DNA of 64,000 bases from Halisarca cf. caerulea (lineage: Eukaryota; Porifera; Demospongiae; Chondrillida; Halisarcidae), in NCBI GenBank assembly GCA_963170055.1, contig CAUJGJ010000179.1:1222101-1286100 (forward strand), given 5' to 3'. Positions 36,385-48,428 of this stretch are shown here, in pieces. A program made the position numbers and the translations under genes. Below the pieces are notes generated by a model. The model made no database searches. It saw nothing but the letters and a program-made list of their open reading frames with translations, and was not told the DNA's origin. Every line of letters begins with the position of its first letter. Position 1 is the stretch's first letter.

Positions 36385-39300
36385 TGCATGCGTGTGTGTG
36401 TACGCACATGTATATGCGGTTAATGTGAACACATGTTTTCCTGCAATTGTTGTGTGGGTGTGGTATAGGGGGCGGTATGCTTTCATCCTCTTTTCTTTGA
36501 AGTCTGTATCATGGCCTTTGAAGGTTGTGATGAGGTAACCTTTGTTTCTCTAGTGTTTCCAGGGGATGAGATGGTTAGGTAATTGAACCATATCTTGTAC
36601 CCTGATCTCAAGGGGGGTGATGTCAGATTCACTGACTTTGGTGGAAGAGGACTCAGAGAAGTCCTTGTAAAGACTATCTGTGATGTCACATGTGCCTATT
36701 GTTTTGGTATCTCGCACATTCCTGTCTCCCGCCCACTCCTTCGTCCCTGTAGGCCTCTTCAACATTCCCTGAATCCTCTGCAGGAGACTGATGTCTGCCT
36801 CATAACCAAAGACAACAAGAAAAGCATTAAAGATCTGTTATCTTGTCATGATGTCACCTTCATCACAAAGGTGAGGCGAGTGATGTTAACATGCAAAATT
36901 TTGTTGACCAACTTGCCGGCACTCTCAATGGTTTGCTGAAATGTGGATGTGATATATAGGAAGAGAGCATAGATATGTACCTACATAAACTGGCCTTTGA
37001 ATGGCTGTGAAAGGACGTGGTTGAGACAGTCCTGGATGGGCTCTGAAGTCCTTCTAGTGCTGGAGATGAATCACTAAATAGCTCAGACTACAGCACTTCA
37101 TTGTCATATATTGGCTACGTAGACCCATCAAGCTATGTAGACCCATCCAGCTACGTAGACCCATCAAGCTATGTAGACCCATCCAGCTATGTAGACCCAT
37201 CCAGCTACGTAGACCCATCCAGCTACGTAGACCCATCAAGCTATGTAGACCCATCAAGCTATGTAGACCCATCAAGCTATGTAGACCCATCAAGCTATGT
37301 AGACCCATCCAGCTATGTAGACCCATCCAGCTATGTAGACCCATCCAGCTATGTAGACCCATCAAGCTATGTAGACCCATCAAGCTATGTAGACCCATCC
37401 AGCTATGTAGACCCATCCAGCTATGTAGACCCATCCAGCTATGTAGACCCATCAAGCTATGTAGACCCATCAAGCTATGTAGACCCATCCAGCTATGTAG
37501 ACCCATCCAGCTATGTAGACCCATCCAGCTATGTAGACCCATCAAGCTATGTAGACCCATCAAGCTATGTAGACCCATCCAGCTACGTAGACCCATCCAG
37601 CTACGTAGACCCATCCAGCTATGTAGACCCATCAAGCTATGTAGACCCATCCAGCTACGTAGACCCATCAAGCTATGTAGACCCATCCATCTATGTAGAC
37701 CCATCCAGCTACGTAGACCCATCCAGCTATGTAGACCCATCAAGCTATGTAGACCCATCCAGCTATGTAGACCCATCCAGCTATGTAGACCCATCCAGCT
37801 ACGTAGACCCATCCAGCTATGTAGACCCATCCAGCTACGTAGACCCATCCAGCTATGTACGTATGTAGACCCATCCAGCTACGTAGACCCATCCAGCTAT
37901 GTAGACCCATCCAGCTATGTAGACCCATCCAGCTATGTAGACCCATCAAGCTATGTACGTATGTAGACCCATCCAGCTATGTAGACCCATCCAGCTATGT
38001 AGACCCATCCAGCTATGTAGACCCATCCAGCTATGTAGACCCATCAAGCTATGTAGACCCATCCAGCTATGTAGACCCATCAAGCTATGTAGACCCATCC
38101 AGCTATGTAGACCCATCAAGCTATGTACGTATGTAGACCCATCTAGCTATGTAGACCCATCCAGCTATGTAGACCTATCAAGCTATGTAGACCCATCCAG
38201 CTATGTACGTATGTAGACCCATCCAGCTATGTAGACCCATCCAGCTATGTAGACCCATCAAGCTATGTAGACCCATCCAGCTATGTAGACCCATCCAGCT
38301 ATGTACGTATGTAGACCCATCCAGCTATGTAGACCCATCCAGCTATGTAGACCCATCAAGCTATGTAGACCCATCCAGCTATGTAGACCCATCCAGCTAT
38401 GTACGTATGTAGACCCATCCAGCTATGTAGACCCATCCAGCTATGTAGACCCATCCAGCTATGTAGACCCATCAAGCTATGTAGACCCATCAAGCTATGT
38501 ATGTATGTAGACCCATCCAGCTACGTTTGTAGACGCATCCAGCTACAGTGAAACTTGCTTAGCATGTACCTCAAAGGGGACGCAAATCAGTACTTATTAT
38601 CAGAGGTACTTACTACCAGGGTTGGTTGATGTACATGAGGTATACACAAGGACAGAATGAGAAGTACTTACTATCCAGGTGTATGTACTAAACCAGGTAC
38701 TTACTATCAGGGTTGGTTTATGTACATGAGGTATACACAGGGACAGAATGAGGAGTACTTACTATCCAGGAGTAGGTACTAAACCAGGTACTTGCTTTCA
38801 GGGTTGGTTTATGTACATGAGGTATACACAGGGACAGAATGAGGAGTACTTACTATCCAGGAGTAGGTACTAAACCAGGTACTTACATACTATCAGGGTT
38901 GGTTTATGTACATGAGGTATTCACAGGGACAGAATGAGGAGTTCTTACTATCCAGGAGTACGTATGTACTAAACCAGGTACTTACTAAACATGTTCCACA
39001 GTACATGCACACATCTAGCTATATTGACACATCAAGCTGTGTATTGTAAATGTGCATAGGTGGTTGTGAGGTCTGTCTTGGTTGCATGTACTGCGTGTGC
39101 AGTTCATTCTTTGTATTTAAGACACCCTCCCCCTCCCACATTCCCCTCCTCCATCCCCTCCCCTCCCCCTCCCACTCCTCATGTGACAACTGTTGTTGGC
39201 AGTTGGTGCTTTGCAGGGTTGCTAGGCAATGTATTGTTGGTCAATGTTTGGCTGTTATGTAGAAGTAGTGGTAGTGTCAGAAGGAGACCAGTGTACGTTT

Positions 39301-39514
39301 GGCTGGCTTACAAGGCAACCATTGTGGATAGATGGCTGCTTTGTAAAGTGACCATCATAGACCGTTTTACTGCATATACAGTGCATACATATACATTGAC
39401 AGCTAGACAGGACACAAGGCTGAAGGTAAGTATGTGTGGGAAGCTACTGAATTGGATTGATCTGGTATGCCTACTTTACAGTACGTACGTATATTGACTG
39501 GATGTAGTGATTGT

Positions 39515-39578
<64 letters not shown>

Positions 39579-39587
39579 ACGTGTGTC

Positions 39588-39638
<51 letters not shown>

Positions 39639-40137
39639 CATTTGTATTGCTGTTCCTGAACTGGACCTTTAGTTGCGATAATCTGTAGGAGTGGCTTTCA
39701 GTAACATTTCACTGACGTGTGAAAGGTTGTGTGTGAGTGCCATACACATTAAACCGCCAGATTCATCCACTTTGGACTACAGTGGAGCCATGTAGTTGTT
39801 AGTGAGCACTATTAAGTGTTCCGGAGGCACATTTCAGGTCACGTACAGTGGGCACGTACGTATGATCACACTACCACTTCCTCACAGATCCCATCTTTGT
39901 ATGGGCTGTGATGGAAACCACATCGAGATTTGTTGATATTGTTTCATGTACAATAACAATTTACTAATATATACGTGTGTTAATTGTGCAACTAGTAAGT
40001 GTCAGACTGCAGAGGTTTCAGATTGTCTAGAGAGCCTTTTACCCTGTGTGTGTGTGTGTGTGTATGTGTGTGTGTGTGTGTGTGTTTGTGTGTGTGTGTA
40101 CATATGTGTGTGAGTTTCTGTGTGTGTGTGTGTGTGT

Positions 40138-40230
<93 letters not shown>

Positions 40231-40274
40231 TGTGTTTGTGTACATATGTGTGTGTGTTTCTGTGTGTGTGTGTG

Positions 40275-40351
<77 letters not shown>

Positions 40352-43300
40352 AAGTACCTGGTTTAGTATATACTCCTGGATATTAAGTACTCCTCATTCT
40401 GTCCCTGTGTATACCTCATGTACATAAACCAACCCTGATAGTAAGTACCTTGTTTAGTACACACTCCTGGATAGTAAGTGCTCCTCATTCTGTTCCCATG
40501 TATATCTCATGTAGATCAACCAACCCTGATAGTAAGTGCTAAGCAAGTTCCACTGCATTCCTCACTGTACAGCCAAAGCAACAATCAGTGCACATACATA
40601 CTGTACATGCGTGCTATTTATGGCTTGTGTGGGTGTATCTGTGTGTGTATATGTGGGTGTACATTGACTTTCTGGTGCTGTGCTGTTGTGGTGGGTGTAT
40701 TGAGTGTCCTTTGTGTTGGTAGCTCTCAATAGGCGCTTATTGGTTTATGATTGTGTGTGGGGATACATGTTTACAGTGGTGCATTGGATGGGAGAATAGA
40801 AGGGTACAGGTGGATGTCTGAATTTGACGAGATAATCATATTGATAACAGTGAAAGGTGATGCTTATTGTTGCTAGATTATGGTTTACGATGATTGATGC
40901 ATGAGTAAATCGTTATTAAATGTGAAAATTCTCTTTGGTGTGTCATTTATGGTTGCGACTATGAGTCTGTTTGAAATTGATGAGGTCTTCATTCAAGTGT
41001 ATTGTGCAATTCACATAGCAACCAAATTGGTACAAAGTGGACGTAGAATTGGTATACCAGTGGACATACACATGTGTACATAATATGTACATACATACAC
41101 ATGTACATATGTACATGCATACACATGTACATACGTATGTACATGTGTACTTACAATTGGTACAGTAGGAGATCATTCTGCATGTCCCTGTCCTTGTCCC
41201 TGTCCTGGGTGCACAATCTTTTTGTTTTATTTGTACAGTAGTACCAGGGCTTGTACAGTAGTACTAGGGTTTGTACAGTAGTACCAGGGCTTGTACAGTG
41301 GTACTAGGGTTTGTACAGAAGTACTAGGGTTTGTACAGTAGTACCAGGGTTTGTACAATAGTACCAGGCTTCCTTAGCAAAAAGCACATGATTAATCACA
41401 GCCTAGTGTGTACTTGTGCAATTGTAAGATTTTACTGCTACTAAGTACACTAAACTGCATATACTCCTGTCCCCCCCCCCTAAATTTGAGGCCACCCTTG
41501 TGAAAGACCATTCCTCTGGTAAGACCGTCTTTGCCAGTCACCAATGTGTGGGCAGTGAGGCCTCTCTAATCCAACACTCAATGAGACTTGAAAAGTGTCG
41601 GATTAGGAGGTTGTCGGATTACAGAGTGACTCTTGGCATACTTCAACATGGCGACTGTACCTCATAAGATGGTTGGATTAGAGAGAATGTCGGATTACAG
41701 AGGTTTCACTGTATGTACATACGTATATGCCCTTTATTTATCTCCTTTTAGAGGCCACCCATCACATGTCCTTAAGGACAGACACACACATGTGTACACA
41801 CACAGACACACGCACGCATGCATACACACGCACGCACGCACGCACGCACGCACACGCACACACACACACACACTATTTCTCATGTGGGACAGCACAAATA
41901 TGTTTGAGTTAGGTCCCCGGACTCTATTGCCTTGTTCACAGTACATTGCATACACATCCTACGATATCCACACCTCATGCACAACAACAGCACTATGTAT
42001 TTGGTATACAGATGCTACTGTGAGATCACTATATGGAACTGAACAATGAGAGGGACCTGCTGTAGATGACACTGCTATGTACAGTATAGGTATTTGTGTG
42101 TGTGCATGCGAGAGCACACTAGCCCGCCATCGCTCTATCCAGTGACACAGAAAAGTACAAAACTGTACATGATAGCAGATGCCCTAAATTGGGAAATATT
42201 CGTGACCAATGATATTCACAATTTTTGCGATTGGGAAATGTTGGCAACCAATAATAGTTGTGAATGCAGTGGGCGGGCTTCCTTAGCAATTCTGCTATAG
42301 TGAAACTTCTCAAATCCTTCAAATGCTATTTCTACCACTGCACTTGTAAAGTCACTGCAAAAGCGTAGCATTTTCACACGATATACGCATGTACATTGTG
42401 TGAGGTGTGCAGTCTTGGTATGCTCTGATATGCATGGTCTTGGCATGCCACACTTGCAGCAGCTGTTACCCCTCAAGTGTCCGTGTGTTGTGTAGTGATA
42501 GTCATGTACGTTGTCATACATTGGGAAATGTTGGCAACCAATGATAGTTGTGAATGCAGTGGGCGGGCTTCCTTAGCAATTCTGCTATAGTGAAACTTCT
42601 CAAATCCTTCCCCTAATAGTCCGCCAATCTGCTAATCTGCTCTAGTTTCTGAGAAACATTTCAAAATGCACGTACTGAGTGCAAACCTCATTAACTGCCA
42701 ACCCCGCTAGTCCACCACAAAACTGACATTCCCAATTGTGGCAGATTAGAGAGGGTTCACTGAATGTACACCAATAATCATGGCTGAGTACCTTTGCAAA
42801 GGTAAGAGGGCGTCTGTCGTGAAATTTAAATCACAAGTATTTCTTTTTCCTTTGAAATTGAAGCAATTTGTGAATTTTTGGAGGGGAGAAATTTTGCCAT
42901 CATGGTGCCAGTATGTCTGTGTGCCTTATCCCTAGTGCTGCCTACATTGCACAGTATACACATGTGATCGATAAATCCTTCCTAGGGTTGGTACATGGGG
43001 AATGTACTTACTGCAGAAGACTGCTTGACCGAGGGCGCAGCCCCCACACCAGGATACATTGTGTATGTGTACGCCATGTGTATCTTCTGTCTGTACCCCG
43101 TGTACTGTGTAGTGTTTGTATACGGGGGTCGCATGTTCTCATGCGTGCATGTGCGTATTGCCAGACTAGTCGGTGTTGACAGAACTATGCAGAGATGGGC
43201 GGGACTTGTGGCCACAGCAGACTGCATGTTATGTACCTGATGTGAATCCCCAGTCCTATAATTCCTGTCATTAGTAGCGTAATTGATTACCTGTACCCTG

Positions 43301-46300
43301 CTAGATACCTTAGAGCAGGTGTAGTGTTCCCCAAACCGCAGTGTGGTATGGCTGATCAGGTATGTAGCACATGTGTGTGGCAGGGCTTCGACCTTCACAC
43401 ATCTCTCATTTCTGCTGTGAAGGCTTTGTTTTGTGCCTGTGGATGTGGAGATTGTCTTAGAGATGGGACAGCTGTATGTAGCATATTCAACAGATTGGCT
43501 TTGCTGATATGCTGTGTCCTTTGTATGGAGGGATCTCTGCAAGATACAGTGTTAAGGGCACAAGACTTTTTGGTGTCACGAGTGTTATGTGGAGTGTAGA
43601 GGTGATTGAAAACAGTTGTTACCAAGTCTACTTGCTGAGGTGGTCCCTTTACCGGAATGGTCTTCTTCCTGCGGTGTGGGATGTGAGGTGGTCCTGTTGC
43701 CACAGACATGGAACGTACGTATATTTACATGTTTGAACACCGTGCAGTGAAACTTGCTTAGTACGTACTGTACATACCTTGAAGGGGACTCAAAATTGGT
43801 ACTTACTATCAGAGATACATGTACTTACTATCAGGGTTGGTTTTGTGTACATGAGGTATACACAGGGACACAATGAGGAGTAGTTACTATCCAGGAATAT
43901 GTACTGAACCAGGTACTCACTAAGGAAGTTCCACTGTATGTCTTATGGTGCTACTGAAGTGGTCCTATCACTTTAGTGGACTAATTACGTATATCTGTAT
44001 ATTGTTTCTCCATTTGTGGGGTATAGGGTATAGGGTATAGGGTATTCTTATTTAGCCTGGGGAACCTTTAGCCAGAGGCTACTGTAGGTGGCACCCAGTT
44101 TGTGGTAAGGTTTAGGTGAGTTTTGGGAGATGTTGCTGCATTTCGAAGTATTCGCTTCACCTCAGCTATTCTCATCTACAGGGTCAGCTATCCCGTGGTC
44201 TTCAATGATGTCATCTTTGCTACATGCATTGCTCTTCACTTCCTCCTTGCAGTACCAAACTTCCACCAATGAATCACGTGTGTGTGTTGTTTCATGCTTG
44301 TTGACCCTTTGTGTGTACTGTATGTGTTGAATACAGTGGAAACTTGTTATAAAGAACTCTCTAACAGTGAATTTTTGTATACAGCGAATAAATTCATGTG
44401 ATCCTGTAAATATTCTACTATGAAAGTTTAACTGGTTATAGTGAGTTTCTGGTATAGTGAAGAATTTTCAGTGACTACTGAGATTTGTTGTGATGAGCTC
44501 CACTGTAAAGTGAAACCTATCTATTAAGAACACCACTGGGACCACAGTAAGCTGTCCTGTACAGTGAAACCTCTATAATAAGGACACCATTGGGACCAAA
44601 GTAAGCTGTCCTGTACAGTGAAACCTCTATAATAAGGACACCACTGGGACCACAGTAAGCTGTCCTATATAATATGGAGGTGTCCTTGTTTTAGTATGTA
44701 CACCTGTCAATGGAAGGGGTGTCAAGTGGGAAAAAGTGATGGTGTCCTGTTTGAGGAGGTGGCTGCATTTCAGAGGTGCCCTTTGAAAGAGGTTTCATGG
44801 TACAGCCAAACAGCCTTAAAGACCACCTCTATACAGTAAAACCTCCAGAATCTGCCACTATTGGGACTAAATATTTCTGACCAATTAGTGAGGTTGGTGG
44901 ATTGGAGGGTTTGGAGTATTGTATGTGGGAACTTGCTTCATTAATTCTTTGGCAGATTAACAGGTTTTGCAGATTATCAGATTATGCAGGCCTCACTATG
45001 CAAGGACCACCTGTGTATAGAGACCACTGTGTGTTGACCCATTGGCCATAACATGTTGCTAAAGTGTATCTCTTGTGAAACCACCTGCCTACAGAGGCCA
45101 TTAGCGTGTGGGTCTTTATAGGCAGGCCTCATTGCATGTAGTGTCAGTTGATTTCCTAATCATCGGAAAATTTTCTGCAATATTTGGAGCAAACTTGCTC
45201 TCGGTGTGAGTATGTAGTGAACAACCACTTGTGCTTGCAGCAAAAAGTGGACAATTGTGTTAGCATATGGAAAAAACATTGTTCTCTGTAGATAAAGTAG
45301 TGTTGTCATGTAAGTTGTTCAAACCTACTGCAAGGCCTAACCCTTAGTTACCCTCTAAGTGTCCTTTCTGTCACTTAATAACATGTTCCTACGGCAAACA
45401 CAGTCAAACTTGGTACAGTGCCTGTTTAGTGAGTACTCCTGGATAGTAAGTACTCCTCATTCTGTCCCTGTGTATACCTCATGTACATAAACCAACCCTG
45501 ATAGTAAGTACCTGGTTTAGTACATACTCCTGGATAGTAAGTACTCCTCATTCTGTCCCCTCCTATACATACAATGTATAAATCTGTCCTGATCGTAAGT
45601 ACCTCTGATAAGAAGTACTGATTTTGTCTTCCCTTTAAGGCACTTACTAAGTAAGTTCTACTGTGCAGTATTGTGGTACTGTGGTGCAGTACTGTGGTAC
45701 TGTGGTGCAGTACTGTGGTACTGTGGTGCAGTATGTAGTGCGTACTGTGGTGCAGTACTGTGGTGCAGTACTGTGGTGCAGTACTGTGGTGCAGTACTGT
45801 GGTACTGTGGTGCAGTACTGTGGTACTGTGGTGCAGTATGTAGTGCAGTACTATGGTGCAGTATGTAGTGCAGTACTGTGGTGCAGTATGTAGTGCGTAC
45901 TGTGGTGCAGTACTGTGGTGCAGTACTGTGGTGCAGTACTGTGGTACTGTGGTGCAGTACTGTGGTGCAGTACTGTGGTGCAGTACTGTGGTGCAGTATT
46001 GTGGTACTGTGGTGCAGTATTGTGGTACTGTGGTGCAGTACTGTGGTACTGTGGTGCAGTATTGTGGTACTGTGGTGCAGTATTGTGGTACTGTGGTGCA
46101 GTATGTAGTGCGTACTGTGGTGCAGTATGTAGTGCGTACTGTGGTGCAGTATGTAGTGCGTACTGTGGTGCAGTACTGTGGTGCTGTACTGTGGTGCAGT
46201 ATGTAGTGCAGTACTGTGGTGCAGTACTGTGGTGCAGTACTGTGGTGCAGTACTGTGGTGCAGTATGTAGTGTAGTACTGTGGTGCAGTACTGTGGTGCA

Positions 46301-48319
46301 GTACTGTGGTGCAGTATGTAGTGTAGTACTGTGGTGCAGTACTGTGGTGCAGTACTGTGGTGCAGTATGTAGTGCAGTACTATGGTGCAGTATGTAGTGC
46401 AGTATTGTGGTACTGTGGTGCAGTATGTAGTGCAGTATTGTGGTACTGTGGTGCAGTATGTAGTGCAGTATTGTGGTACTGTGGTGCAGTACTGTGGTAC
46501 TGTGGTACAGTACTGTGGTGCAGTACTATGTGTAGATAGGGAGAACCCTGAAGTAAAGCAACCCATGTAAGCTTCACTGAATACCTTTGTACTTCCCTTG
46601 GTGCTGTCTGCACAGGTGCTATCTGCACAGGTGATAACATTTTTTGTTTTGTTATTTTTGACTTGTGTTGTTGTTATTGTTATCCTTACTGTTTACAAAT
46701 GATCTCCCTAAGGGGTCAAATCAAGGTCAACACATCTCTCCTAATTCGCTAAACAGTTCCTGTTTACACCATTATTGCTTATGTGTTTATAATTGATGTA
46801 ACTTTGCTTCTTCAAATCCATTTTGCCTAGTTACCAGTGTTGAGGAAGCCAGCATGACCAGCCCTGATTGCTAGGTGTTACCTCCCCAATCCTGTGACCT
46901 TGCAGACATTATCATACAGCTCTGTGCTTAGCTACCTAAACATAATAAAGAAGCATCAGAGAGCAGAATTGCCATAACCTTGCCATAATGTCCCTGAGTT
47001 CATTGTGCCTACAGCCTCACTACTGTCCACAGTACCCTTTTGTAGCCCCAGTACTGCCCATAGAACATGCCTACAGCCCCAGTACTGTCCACTTTACCCT
47101 CCTGTAGACCCAGTACTGTTCATTGTACCTCCTGCAGCCCCAGTACTGTTCAATGCACTTTGATAGTATATCACCGAAGGAGACAGTATTCCCTGAAACA
47201 TGCTGTCTTCCTTATCAGTTTAAGGTGTTCTACAGACCAAGGAAAGTTGCCTTTTACTTGGGATGTTGCCAATATTGTGGTACTGTTGAGAAAAGGAGTG
47301 ACCTGATTTGTGTGTGCATGTGTGCACATCCCACCTGCATGGTCACATCCTGGCTGATTAGGATACTTGCATACTCAATTCTACCAACTTTGCCCTATAA
47401 TTATTCAGTGTGCACTTGTTGATACTGTGAAGGGGAGGTGCCCGTCCCCAACACTTCATAGATATGAGAGTGTGCACAAACAATGGCTCTATGAATGTCT
47501 TTATGCCTGTCGCATGTACATAGACTAGTTACTGGGGTCCTATATATTGGGTTGATGTTTCCTGTTATTTTGTCATTTTGCTATATATATCATGTATAGG
47601 TCATACCAGTAGACAAGCTCAAGACGGACTTCAAGACATTTGAGAGGAAGAGATCGCTCTGTTCCTCCTTTAATGTCTTCCTATCGGATGGTCGAATCTA
47701 TCACAGACTTCCAAAGTTGCTAGGCAAGACCTTTTACTCCAGGAAACGGTGAGAAATGTGTAATTTGGAGGTGTGGATGGCAAGACAGAGCCTCTGTCAC
47801 CCACCCCCTGCCCCCTTGAGTTGCCACCTCCCCGAGTCCACAACCCTTGAGGGTATTTCAATTAGTTGATGCATGTTGTGGTGGTTGTGAAATTCCATTA
47901 GCTGGCATAGATTGCGGGCACAAATCAGACTGTTTTGTGAGAAAGCATTGACTTTTTCTTTGACTGGATTAGTGATTAGCTGGTGTTAATGTCAATCATC
48001 TCGATATGTAATCAGTTTCCCTAACCTTGAACTCTGTGTACTCTGTAGTTGTTGTGTAATGTCAGGACCAGAGGCCATGATTGGACAACAAGTGTGTTAA
48101 TCTCGTTATAAACCAATTGTTCCCTGTATTTCAATGGGCAATGTATTATGGATGGTGCATTAGGTCAGGTCATATGTGTTTATGTTCACTCCGGGCTCTC
48201 TCTTCGTCTTTTCCCCGTGTTTTCTTCCCCATTCTGCCACCAAACAATTCTCTTAGCCCATCTGCGTGTGGTATTATTTCACCCTAACTTGTACCACTCT
48301 CTAGCACACTACACTACTG

Positions 48320-48373
<54 letters not shown>

Positions 48374-48396
48374 TCTGTGTGCGCACGCACGTGTGT

Positions 48397-48428
<32 letters not shown>

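Noticed and set aside
37054..37868. Long frames MGLHSW (minus) and YVDPSS (plus)
   Set aside because: Both strands are open because 18 is a multiple of 3; no coding evidence.
37118..38533. CRISPR-like array
   Set aside because: Repeats are directly contiguous 18-mers without unique spacers, in an animal genome; it is a minisatellite.
40046..40366. Cys-Val, Thr-His and similar dipeptide proteins over (GT)n tracts (many sites)
   Set aside because: Translations of dinucleotide repeats in all frames; not genes.
45658..46566. 302-residue minus-strand frame (HHSTAPQYC repeats)
   Set aside because: Product of the 13-bp array; the other strand is equally open in several frames.
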